From contig CAUEEP010000915.1 of the NCBI GenBank assembly GCA_958450365.1, positions 918,501 to 982,500 on the forward strand: a DNA stretch of 64,000 nucleotides, written 5' to 3'. A program made the position numbers and the translations under genes. This DNA comes from Mesorhabditis belari (Eukaryota; Nematoda; Chromadorea; Rhabditida; Rhabditidae). Positions 55,601-64,000 of the stretch are shown piece by piece (position 1 is the first letter of the stretch; every line of letters starts with the position of its first letter). The notes below the pieces were generated by a model, which saw only the letters and a program-made list of their open reading frames with translations, had not been told where the DNA came from and did not search any database.

Positions 55601-56702
55601 ATAATGCAAATGATGCTGTGCGTATTTTTGAGAAAAGCTATGAGCTCAACTTTCTAGGAATTCACTTCATGTGAATGTGCTGTTGACGGACTCGTCAGCA
55701 AGAATCTTTGCAAAGATGAGTGCAAATTTGCGACTGCAATCTTTTTTGCAACGGTGATCATTGGAGCTTTCATTGCCGGCACTGGTGTTGTGCCAAGCTT
55801 GTTGATTTTGTTAAGGTGACTTTTTGTTTTGAAACAATCGAAATTGATTTTAAGATCAGTACCACCATCAACAAGATCGATTTCATTGGGTTTACAAGGT
55901 TTCATGGTTAGCTTGTTCGGTATGTTTTAAGTATAAAATTCAGAATAGAATTGTACAAGTACTAGAAAAGCTCTACTAGAAAAGCTCTACTAGAAAAGCT
56001 CTACTAGAAAAGCTCTACTAGAAAAGTTCTACCAGAAAAGTCCAACTAGAAAAGTCCAACTAGAAAAGTTCTACTAGAAAAGCTCTACTAGAAAAGCTCT
56101 ACTAGAAAAGCTCTACTAGAAAAGCTCTACTAGAAAAGTTCTACCAGAAAAGTCCAACTAGAAAAGTCCAACTAGAAAAGTTCTACTAGAAAAGCTCTAC
56201 TAGAAAAGCTCTACTAGAAAAACTCTACTAGAAAAGCTCTACTACAAAAGCTCTACTATAATGTACTAATATTTTCTCTAACAACATTCCATTATTTCTT
56301 AAACTTTAGGGACTTTGCCCTCTCCATTCCTTTGGGGAGTAATCATTGATTCAACTTGTCTTGTTTGGGAATACGCTTGTAATGGTGGTCATGGAGCCTG
56401 TTCGCTTTATAATTCAACAGAAATGAGAACAAGGTAGAATTTCATATATTTCATCTAATGATCAATCCAGAATGCACTTCACATATACGGGTATACGAAC
56501 AATTGCTTTGTTCACCGATTTGTATGTGTATATCAATTCAAAAGATTTGAAGATTATGGATGATGAGGAAAAGGTGAAACTTTTAATGAAATAATTTGAA
56601 TTAATGAAATTGTGTTAATGATATCAAAGATTTCAGGAGAGCGAAGTTGAAGAAGCAGTTCGACGTGGCTCAGTTCGATTAAGAGACTTTAAAGAACAAT
56701 AA
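49639..56702 (+). CDS. Organic anion transporter polypeptide (SLCO/OATP)
   Basis: Twelve-helix plasma-membrane carrier for amphipathic organic anions. Exons: 49639-49786, 50928-51103, 51931-52101, 52142-52213, 52776-52898, 52941-about 52970, 53524-53680, 54174-54260, 54301-54421, 54471-54571, 54659-54706, 54888-54976, 55023-55098, 55152-55246, 55295-55389, 55458-55617, 55658-55815, 55855-55919, 56310-56433, 56471-56573, 56637-56702; about 755 residues. Hallmarks are MPWSLGIPLLDDNVKAKNSP, the superfamily signature variant DPTWIGAWWIGF and a Kazal-type extracellular loop (CNANCGCEGAKLYPVCDIDG, YSPCHAGC). The loop before the MPWSLG block is long. The start ATG follows CTTTCAG, as for trans-splicing. 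Exon 6 is uncertain: it may run on to about 53018 and need another exon. Introns hold MITEs, a mariner derivative, SINEs and a minisatellite. Confidence 0.93.
49878..50375. mobile_element. MITE block in SLCO intron 1
   Basis: A unit of the TACCGTAAATACTGTAATAG family from 49878 to 50146, followed by the block TTATTGCAAAAATGGACTCC...CCCACCCCGGG also found near 13620-13750 (inverted) and 41650-41800. A truncated hairpin ends near 50375. Confidence 0.85.
50452..50573 (+). repeat. Dispersed intronic repeat, copy in SLCO
   Basis: Copy of the repeat at 25015-25142, in transcript-sense orientation. It begins with an acceptor-like ATTTTAG and lies between two MITEs. Confidence 0.85.
50572..50843. 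mobile_element. MITE adjoining SLCO exon 2
   Basis: Ends TACCATAAATACTGTAATTG and ...TACAGGATTTACGGTA. It lies 84 bp before SLCO exon 2. This MITE and the 144 bp that follow are arranged exactly as in the copy at 41052-41469. Confidence 0.88.
52238..52755 (-). mobile_element. Mariner deletion derivative in SLCO intron
   Basis: TA-flanked. The left end is slightly mutated (TCGGCTTGGTGAATTG) and the right end is intact. The minus strand keeps the transposase tail (FYYERGIRKLPVKW, then NNNGNYLE and a stop; about 52290-52390). Confidence 0.92.
53714..54120 (+). repeat. Two tandem tRNA-derived SINE units in SLCO intron
   Basis: GTTAACTCCCTCT starts each unit (53714 and 53981). Heads at 53743-53812 and 54011-54083 share GTGTAATGGTTAGCACAGTT and GTAAGCGAAAGGT or ATAAGCGAAAGGT, then B boxes GGTTCGATTCC and GGTTCAATTCC. 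Both continue into CTTTTGATCTG. Anticodon stems are imperfect, so these are SINE heads rather than working tRNAs. Confidence 0.75.
55960..56265. repeat. Minisatellite TCTACTAGAAAAGC in SLCO intron
   Basis: About 21 units of 14 bp, with TCCAACTAGAAAAG and TCTACCAGAAAAG variants that themselves recur in the same order. This suggests duplication of a larger block. Confidence 0.95.
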
Positions 56703-56739
56703 CTAGTTTGAGTAACCATAGAACAATAACCATAGAACC

Positions 56740-57035
56740 AAATCTATACCTAAATGGAATCAAATCGATAGCAAAATTGAACCAAATGTCGACCTAAACG
56801 GAGCAAATTGATAGCTAAATCCGAACAAAATCTATACCTAAAGGGAACCAAAACTATACCTAAATGAAACTAAACTATACCTAAAGGGAACCTAAATTAT
56901 ACCTAAATCGAACCAAATCTATACCTAAAGGGAACTAAATCTATACCTAAATGAAACCAAATCGATACCGAAACCAAATCAATGGCTAAATTGAACCAAA
57001 TCGATAGCTAAATCGAACCAAATGTCGACCTAGGT
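56740..57035. repeat. Minisatellite of AACCAAATCTATACCTAAA-type units
   Basis: Imperfect units of 20-23 bp directly downstream of the SLCO stop codon, probably within or beyond its 3' UTR. Confidence 0.9.
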
Positions 57036-58491
57036 ATAGATTTTCCTTACATTTTATAAAACAAAACAACCTATTTTATTAATTTCTCTCTTTTCTTGTG
57101 GCCTTATTGATTCTTTGTGATTTCTCGTCTGGCATTTTTCCTTGAAACTCTTTAAGTGCTAACAATTTCTCAAAAAAACTAGAACTTCACTTGAATTAGT
57201 TTATTACGTGTAAATTGTAAATTTCTTCTAAAAATCCTAAAAGTTTGATATCGTTGCCTTACTCTGGTCAAATCGTCGTGCTCTTTTTCTTGTTTATTGG
57301 GTATTTTTTTATTCTATAATTTCTACTTATGGATTGATCTCAAAAAGAATATTTCTGTGTCAAGATAAAGTTTAAATTACAGACAGTAGAACCTCGTTAG
57401 CAAAAAGCTTGATAGCAAAAAAGAAACCTGAATAACAAACAGATTATGTACCCTCACGCACGTCCATCTAGTAAAATACACTAGTAAAGACCTCGAACTG
57501 CAAAGCAAAGACCCTGAACTGCAGTTGCATAGACCCGGAAGATATGGATCTTTATTTAAAGTATTACGATAAGACGAATAGATTACAAATGAGTGAAAGG
57601 AGAGGGGGATTTCAAGTGAGAGCCTCACTTTTCCTAGGCAATCGCAAGGACCCAAGGAAAATATTTAGCCTACTCAAAACTATTTGATCGAGCAACCCAG
57701 ATCAAGTGGAACTCTAAGAAAATCATCATCTCGTCCGTTGATCTTCAACAATATGTTTCCACTTATCAACCATCGCCGCAAAGCTGCAGTTGCATAGATC
57801 CGGAAGATATGTATCTTTATTTGCAGTAGTACGATAAGATGAATAGATTACAAATGAGTGAAAGCAAAAGGGGGATTTCAAGTGAGAGCCTCACTTTTCC
57901 TTTTAGACAATCCCAAAGATTGCCCCTTCTCGGCGATGAAAGGGATAAGCACAGAGGAGAACACATTTACATAAGAATAGACAAATCATTCAATAATAAC
58001 AATAGTAACTAAAATATCAGTTTGGCTCGGAGTTCAGTTGACAGCTGACCGTTCAATGAATCAAGGAAAAATATTGCTAATGATTGCTCGTTATCTTGCT
58101 AGAGTTGGCTCAGAAATTCGGCACTTGATGAAGCATTCAATGTAAATTGATCTTTTGTTTAGTAAATTTTTATTTAGGTAACTAATTTGTCTTGAGATGA
58201 TGATGGGAAGCCATTTTTTGCCTCACTTAGCAAACAACTCACCGATTGCGATGATGATTTCTCTTTCCAGTACTCATTCAAGAACTGTCTTCATGCGTCA
58301 ACAAGGATAATGATTTCAAATCGACAAATAGAATGCTCAAATTGTTAAACCAGGTTCAAGATCGGATAAATTAATATAAATTCAAAGCTTTGTTCAGTGC
58401 AAATGCAAAAAAAATGATAGAATACCTCCACCAAAAACAAAGCGCACTAGAAAACCTTTCTAAACCTTTCAAAACCATTTTAAATATCAAA
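57036..58491. repeat. Intergenic with a 120-bp direct repeat pair
   Basis: The block with GCAGTTGCATAGA(C/T)CCGGA and GATTACAAATGAGTGAAAG through GAGAGCCTCACTTTTCC occurs at about 57519-57640 and 57783-57902. The two copies are 265 bp apart in direct orientation. They could be remnants of terminal direct repeats or a simple duplication. No coding sequence is recognised. Confidence 0.7.
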
Positions 58492-59235
58492 GAAAGTTCA
58501 ATAAATCTAGATAAAAATTGTTTAATGATTATTTTTGAATGTATCAATTTTAAATCAAATCAACATGAATCAATTTTCCAATCAATTAGCATGTTATCAT
58601 ATCAATTGAAGCTTTTTCGCCTCTTTTCTTTGTGGTCTTATCGATTCTTTTCTTAGTTTTCGCCTTCCTTTTTTTGCTTGTTTTAGTTTTCTTCAACCAA
58701 ATTTGCCTTTGCCATTGTTATTTCCTTTTTACCTTTGTCTCATTGAGTTCTTTCAGCTTTTTTCGATAGTTATGTGTATATTTTTGTATCAATTTCAGAA
58801 AAACTACATAGCCACCTCCTCTCCTTTTTTGCCCAACAGTTTATGGTAGGGAGGGAGTGGGCTAGTAGGTTAGTATCCCGTCTACAAAACGACTGCTTTA
58901 AAGGGGTGTCGGGTTCAATTCCCATCTTTTTTTTGCTTTAAAGTTCAATAAATCTAGATAACAATTGTTTAATGATTGTTTTTGAATGTATCAATTTTAA
59001 ATCAAATCAACATGAATCAATTTTTACAATCAATTAGGATTTTATCATATCAATTGAAGCTTTTTCGCCTCTTTTCTTTGTAATCTTATCGATTCTTTCT
59101 TAGTTTTCGCCTTCCTTTTTTTGAAACATTCATAGAAATGCTTGTTTTAGTTTTCTTCAACTAAATTTGTCTTTACCATTGTTATTTTCTTTTTCTTTTA
59201 ACTTTTTTCTATTGTTATGTGTATATTTTTGTATC
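58492..59235. repeat. Duplicated 260-bp segment flanking a SINE
   Basis: The segment starting AAGTTCAATAAATCTAGATA at 58494 (to about 58790) recurs at 58940-59235. Similarity runs through TATGTGTATATTTTTGTATC in both. The SINE at 58800-58938 lies between. The second copy runs into the TM6SF first exon, so it includes that gene's 5' region. Confidence 0.88.
58800..58938 (+). repeat. tRNA-derived SINE (TACATAGCCACCTCC family)
   Basis: Shares TACATAGCCACCTCCTC, GCCCA(A/G)CA(G/C)TTTATGG and the tRNA-like head with the copy at 60300-60475. The head has GTGGGCTAGTAGGTTAG, a CTACAAA loop, a long variable region (ACTGCTTTAAAGGGG) and a B box GGTTCAATTCC, so it is built from a class II-type tRNA. Confidence 0.75.
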
Positions 59236-59257
59236 AAAATCAATTTTAAGCTTTAGA

Positions 59258-61933
59258 ATGAGCTCTCGAAAAGCAAAAACCTCAAGAAATGAAGCTTTTA
59301 AAGAGAAAGAGAAGTCGAAAGAGCTTAAGAAAGATGAACCAATCTCAATTTCTTCTACTTTACTGAAATTGGTGTTACTCGACTTCTCCGCAATCCCAAT
59401 TCTAGCAGGTTCTTTCAAAATCTAAATACTTCAAATCAAATAGTTTAGCCGTTCAACGTCTATCACCATATCTGAATGCATATACAATCCCAATGGTCGG
59501 CATCTTGGTTTGTATGGGAGGTGAGTGAGCTGGAGTCATGGCAAGAGCATCTGGACTTCAAATGTTAGAATACTATAATGTTTCCAGTGGTCTGGGTTGG
59601 CTCGCAAATTTTGCCAACTCGTCGAAATCCTTGGTATTATTTCTTCATTCTCTGCTCGTTCACATGTATTGTCGATCTAGCATTGGCTTTAGAAACGATC
59701 GGATTATCTCATGGTTTGTAAAAAAAGATAAAGAATAGAATAGAAAGAATAGAAAGAATAGAAAGAAGAGATAAATAGAGATAAATTTGAATATTTGCTA
59801 TTGTTGAAATAATTGCAGGTGCCTTTGATCTCTGGCTGAACATTGCCGAGCCTTACCTTGACACAACTTGGGGTGCCGGTGTTAACCTAATCGATGCCAC
59901 TGTTCACTATTCTCTGTATATCTTTTTAATCAAGAGAATACTTGAAGAGAAAAACTATGATTTACTTGGTAAACTTTCAAAAAAAAATATTTTATATAAA
60001 AATTAAGGACTTTTCTGGTGTGGTAGTATTCTCAATAGCATGTTCGTTCTTCTCGGATCAGCCATTTGGGGGAATCAATTGGAAGAACATGAGGTAATAT
60101 ATAAAAGACACTATAGAAAAGGGAAGTGTCCGTCTGTCGGTCTGTCCGTCCGTCACACTCTGGATCTCGGCTCCACAAGATTTCGACAATTTTTTTTTGA
60201 TTGATAGCGAATTAAAAATGAATAGGTACTTGGTCAAAACAAGTTTTACATCAAAAACTCGTAAAAAATCAGAAAAACTATTGCAAAACTAAAACTTACA
60301 ATACATAGCCACCTCCTCCCCTTTTTTTGCCCAGCACTTTATGGGAGGGAAGTCGTGGGCTAGTGGGTTAGTGTCCCGTCTACAAAACGATTGCTTTAAG
60401 GTGGTGTCGGGTTCGATTCCCATTCCAAACTTTGTTGCTTTAAATGTTTTCAAACATGGAGTTGAAACATGGAAATTTGAGTTGCCTTGCAGCGAAGGTT
60501 TGTTTCAGGGGTCTCGGAGGGGCGATCTCGACGTTAGTTTTGCATACTTTACATACTTCAACTTGAACGAACAGTTAGATCTAGAACTTATAAGATTGAA
60601 GCTTTTTTTGATCTTGATTTTGATCTGATTTGATTTTGATTTGATCTTGCCCTTTTCGACTAACCATTTCCTTAGTTAGTTTTGCATACTTTACATACTT
60701 CAACTCCATTCTTGAAAACATTTAAAGCAAAAAAGTTTGGAACGAACGGGAATCGAACCCGGCACCCCCTTAAAGCAGTCGTTTTATAGACGGGACACTA
60801 ATCACCTCAGCTACACCCTCCCAGCATAGATGTCAGTGATGCTTCGGAGGGTTGATTTCGATATTGCTTTGAAGGATTAAGAGATAGATCCCAGTATTGT
60901 TAAAGATCTCAGAGGGGCGAGTATTGTTACAGGAGAGGAAAAGATGAGGTCCTCTAACTCAAGAGATCAAATTAAATGTTAGCTCGAAAGAACCCAACCA
61001 GAAAACCTAACGGCGGGTTTTTTGGCTGATCTATTTATAATTTCATTTATAAAATCTATCTATAATCTATCTTTACTTCAATATAAAACTTTAGCTTAAA
61101 GCTGGGATTGTTTTAAACATCCCATATGTTTTTTTACCTCTTCTTTTCTTTATGGAGCAAATGTTTGGAAATCAAGAAGCACAAGGACCCCAACAACCAA
61201 GACCATTTATTTTGTAAGTGAAAATTATACATTTAGCCTATAGATTTTATGCTTTTAAAACCTTAGAATGGCTCGTTTATTCCCTTTGGTTTCTCTTCTT
61301 ATTGGTGGAGCAATTGATTTGTTGGCCGTGCCAATGTTTACAGCTCATATGGAATGCACGAGTATATTCACGAGAACTCAGGTAAACAAATAATAAGCTA
61401 TAAATGAAATTGTATTAGGAAATTCGATTAGATGGTTAATTTCATATTTTTAGTACTATGTTGGACTGGGATTTGCCATAATTCTTATCAACTTTCAATT
61501 GGATGCAAGCGTCGAGAAAGGGTAATTAAGGGATTTAGATTTTCATATATAAACATATTTAAACAAAAATAGCAAAGTGAAAAGTAAAGTTTACGATTAT
61601 GCTGATTAATTGCGAATCTAATTAAACGTAATTTCTTATTCTTATTCTTAGTTTTTAATAGTTGCTAAGTTCTTAATAAGTTCTTAATAGCTTTTCTTAA
61701 TAGCTTTTCTTAAGAGCTGTTCTTAGTAGCTGTTCTTAATAGCTGTTCCTTAATAGCTGTTCTTAATAGCCTTTCTTAATAGCTTTTCTTAAGAGCTGCT
61801 CTTAATAGCTGTTCTTAAGATCTGCTCTTAATAGTTAAACTTCTAATATTTTAGAAAGAAGATGACTTATTTCATTGCTGGTCAAGCTCTACATGCTTTG
61901 CTCTCAAGCGTTCTCCATTGTGCTGTTCTCTAG
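59258..61933 (+). CDS. TM6SF-like membrane protein with EXPERA domains
   Basis: Exons 59258-59408, 59449-59520, 59588-59713, 59819-59968, 60008-60093, 61095-61213, 61267-61381, 61454-61521, 61855-61933; all phases agree; 321 residues (human TM6SF1 about 370). It is a multi-pass protein with a basic N-terminus (MSSRKAKTSRNEAF) followed by about eight to nine hydrophobic segments. Resemblance to TM6SF1/2 is clear in the first EXPERA half: FTCIVDLALALETIGLSHGA, NIAEPYLDTTWG, DATVHYSLYIF, GLFWCGSILNSM and LNIPYVFLPLLFF. Human TM6SF2 acts in ER lipid and lipoprotein handling, and EXPERA proteins are linked to sterol-isomerase folds. The second half is short and diverged. The start follows GCTTTAG directly, which suits trans-splicing. 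Intron 5 holds an inverted SINE pair and intron 8 a minisatellite. Confidence 0.83.
60300..60475 (+). repeat. tRNA-derived SINE in TM6SF intron (plus strand)
   Basis: Same family as 58800-58938, with an intact B box GGTTCGATTCC and the tail TTGCTTTAAATGTTTTCAAA...GGAGTTGAA. It forms an inverted pair with the next copy. Confidence 0.78.
60700..60840 (-). repeat. tRNA-derived SINE in TM6SF intron (minus strand)
   Basis: Minus-strand copy: GGGAGGGTGTAGCTGAGGTG, the loop CTATAAA, variable region ACTGCTTTAAGGGGG, B box GGTTCGATTCC and the same tail TTTTTTGCTTTAAATGTTTT. The best-preserved head of the family. Confidence 0.78.
61630..61845. repeat. Minisatellite TTCTTAATAGCTGT in TM6SF intron
   Basis: About 15 imperfect units of 13-15 bp immediately before the last TM6SF exon. 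Confidence 0.92.
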
Positions 61934-62286
61934 TTCCAAAATTTTCTTGTTAATAAATTATTTATTCAAATTCAATATCCAACTTTTACAAAATTCAATC
62001 AAAATTGAAATTAATTGAATTGAAATTGTCACGAGTCTTTACTTTCAAATGAAAAAATGATCAGGTCGTTTTGTTGCCATTTAGGGCCTCTTAAAAGGAT
62101 TTCGTTAACGAGGAGGGGAAATGTTTGGGTGGAATGGATTGAGAGCAGAAAAAAAACCCAAAAGGACAAGAGACAAAGAAACCAAATGGAGACCCACTAG
62201 AAGAATTTTGGGGCGATTCACAATACACATTGTTACCGATTCAGTTTCTAATTCAATTCTCTTTACTCACTCCCAGAAATCCTCAA

Positions 62287-62611
62287 ATGCCACTCCGTCG
62301 TCCCGTGCTCCCGGCCCCCAAAAAGTCACCCAACTCTCCATCATCACCAACGGGATTTATTGCCTCGGCACTTTTCGAGCATCAAGCCAAATCCGTTCAT
62401 TCATTGCATGTGCCAAGTATGAGACATTATAACTTGAGTCGAATCAATGAGAACGAACTACAGGTGAGTCAATGATTTTTTTTGTTTTCTAATCTAGCCT
62501 AGGTCTTTCTTTGCGAGCTTAATTCAATTTCAATTTCAGGATGCAATTGAGTCACTTCCCCAACGCGCTCGTCGACTTAGTTGGGTGATTCACAGCAAAA
62601 TTCATTTCTAT
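62287..62611 (+). CDS. First two exons of an unidentified gene
   Basis: Exon 62287-62463 joins 62540-62611 in phase 0 (CAG|GTGAGT donor, TTTCAG acceptor). The second exon ends at TAT|GTATGT, so the gene continues to the right, possibly beyond the window and past the mariner derivative at 62919. The 83 residues read start with MPLRRPVLPAPKKSPNSP, then FIASALFEHQAKSVHSLHV, and end with DAIESLPQRARRLSWVIHSK. A proline/serine-rich N-terminus precedes a basic helix-like stretch. The family is not recognised. An open frame on a second reading (62121-62432) overlaps but has no splice support. Confidence 0.6.
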
Positions 62612-62918
62612 GTATGTTCTTTTTCTTCATACTTCATTGAATCGAATCTCAATTTTGGGTAAAAAAAGGATAATTGAGCTTGTTGAGAATCTCGGTTTCT
62701 GAGCATTCTGTGAATTTTTTTTGGAAAAAAAAAAGACAAAGAATTTCTTAGTAAAGAAAACGTTTCTGTGTTTTGCTAAAAAATAGAAAGAAAAGACAGA
62801 AATATAAAAATTTGTTGAAGAGTTGCAAATTAGTGTTCAGCTTAGTTTAGTTCAGCTTAGTTTATTGAGGCTTGCTTTTGAAAAAGTTTGTTTCATTCAT
62901 GCAGTTAAATTTAACATA

Positions 62919-63665
62919 TTGGTGAATTGAAAACTTCCGGCTATTGTCATATGTGACAGTTTGAGCACTTTCTTCAAAAGAAACCCATTTTGGTGTCAAT
63001 GGAAAAGTTGTAGAGAATCAAAAATCAAGCTTATATCCAAATTTTCAGAACGATTCAAAAACTGGTTTTCAAGAAATGCCAAATCTACGAATTTTCACAA
63101 AACTTGCATTTTAAGCGGAACTAGTAAGTGTATCTTTTTGGAAATTTGGCTATAAGCCTAATTTTTGATTCTCTACAACTTTTCTATTGACACCAAAATG
63201 GATTTCTTTTGAAGAAAGTGCTCAAACTAGGACATCTCCAGTCCTCCATTTTTGAGTCTCACACTTGTCTCACACACAAACCAAAATCCAAGCAAAAGAT
63301 CGTTCTCCTCTACGACAACGCTCGCCCTCACGTTACAAAATTGACTCGCTCTAAAATAAACAGCCTTGTTTGGGAACTTTTGGCGCATTCCCCATACAGC
63401 CCGGACCTCGTCCCTTTTGATTACTATTTATTCCGGATCATGAGCTTGCGGGAGAAAACTTGGATTCGGAAGAAGCAGTCAGAAACTGGCTTTGAAAGTT
63501 TTTCGATTCAAAACCAAAATCCTACTAAGAAAGAGGAATCCGCAAATTGCCTGTAAAATGGGCAGAAGTCGTCAATAATAATGGAAATTATTTGGAATGA
63601 ATTCATGGTTTTATGTTGAATAAATTTTAGTTGAAAATCTCGCAGTTTTCAATTCACCAACCCAA
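62919..63665 (+). mobile_element. Mariner deletion derivative with transposase fragment
   Basis: The right end is intact (GTTTTCAATTCACCAACCCAA, then TA); the left end is slightly truncated. Unlike the other three copies it keeps about 230 bp of transposase (63291-63510): KIVLLYDNARPHVTKLTRSK, then SPYSPDLVPFDYYLF. The two aspartates (DNARPH and FDYYLF) are 34 residues apart, fitting the second and third members of a DD34D triad. This fragment is bounded by two copies of AAACCAAAATCC, while the other copies have a single AAACCAAAATCC at the matching place. Confidence 0.93.
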
Positions 63666-64000
63666 TAGCATGAATGCAAGCTAATAAATCAGCTTTTAGA
63701 CGATCTGCAGCTTTAGAAACCCTTTTTTTTTACTCTAAGAATCTATTTGAATGGACATTAGATGAGCCTCAAGTCCGTTATTCATAACTCCGATAAGTGA
63801 ATTTCTTTTGGAAGGGGAGATATCCATTGAATAGCCGGTGGTCATTCAATAGCTGTTCCCCTTTTTGTGTGTGAGCGCTGTCTGATTGAGGAGTAATTTT
63901 CGGGCACATCCAGCACATGGATCCCGAGAAAATCCACCAGAAAAAGTAAAAGAGATGAAGAATTTCGGGTAAAGGTGTAAAGGAAAGGTGATGTGAGTGT
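63666..64000. other. Right end of window, nothing recognised
   Basis: Probably intron of the gene starting at 62287, or intergenic. No exon was recognised. Confidence 0.4.

Noticed and set aside
55291..55602. Long minus-strand and shifted plus-strand frames over SLCO exons 15-16
   Set aside because: They are shadows of the Kazal-loop exons, which read in phase with the rest of the transporter.
1..64000. CRISPR array, prophage or bacterial operon
   Set aside because: Tandem arrays here lack regular repeat-spacer structure, and all genes are intron-containing nematode genes.

Overview
The window is AT-rich nuclear DNA of a nematode, most likely a rhabditid. The evidence is short introns (often 40-60 nt) with TTTTAG or TTTCAG acceptors and clear nematode-type orthologues: an eEF2 kinase (efk-1), the PNR-type nuclear receptor fax-1, the Cbl ubiquitin ligase sli-1, JTB, an organic-anion transporter (SLCO/OATP) and a TM6SF/EXPERA protein. 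Several start codons lie directly behind a TTTCAG- or TTTAG-like acceptor, as expected for spliced-leader trans-splicing. The genus cannot be fixed from sequence alone. No operon was convincing.

Layout. 1-1345: decayed LINE. 2125-5830 (+): efk-1 in 16 exons. 7395-8261 (-): a secreted protein with the plant self-incompatibility S1 signature. 8500-8655: Tc1 transposase tail. 10027-14307 (+): fax-1, with a MITE cluster in its last intron. 15031-15245 (-): a 5S-rRNA-like SINE whose 3' tail matches the RTE LINE remnant at 18455-18970. 15842-16966 (+): C-type lectin. 19872-27080 (-): sli-1, whose introns hold several MITEs, tRNA-like elements, a minisatellite and a nested foldback element. 27-34 kb: gene-poor, with repeats and one intact tRNA-Gln(CTG). 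34417-35368 (+): JTB. 35.5-46 kb: a transposon graveyard (mariner and Tc1 remnants, foldback elements, MITEs with captured exon pieces). 49639-56702 (+): SLCO transporter. 59258-61933 (+): TM6SF homologue. From 62287 (+): the first two exons of an unidentified gene. 62919-63665: a mariner deletion derivative that still carries part of its transposase.

The host genes are unrelated to each other: signalling and translation control, neuronal transcription, receptor down-regulation, membrane transport and lipid-linked membrane proteins. What unites the window is transposon activity inside introns. Repeated short copies of host intron/exon boundaries turn up away from their genes (efk-1, sli-1 and SLCO pieces), and one SLCO exon start has been copied, between MITEs, to a site 9.5 kb away. 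Exon borders were read by eye from splice consensus, reading phase and family similarity. They are consistent in phase except where stated (efk-1 exon 2, sli-1 exon 1 to 2, SLCO exon 6).
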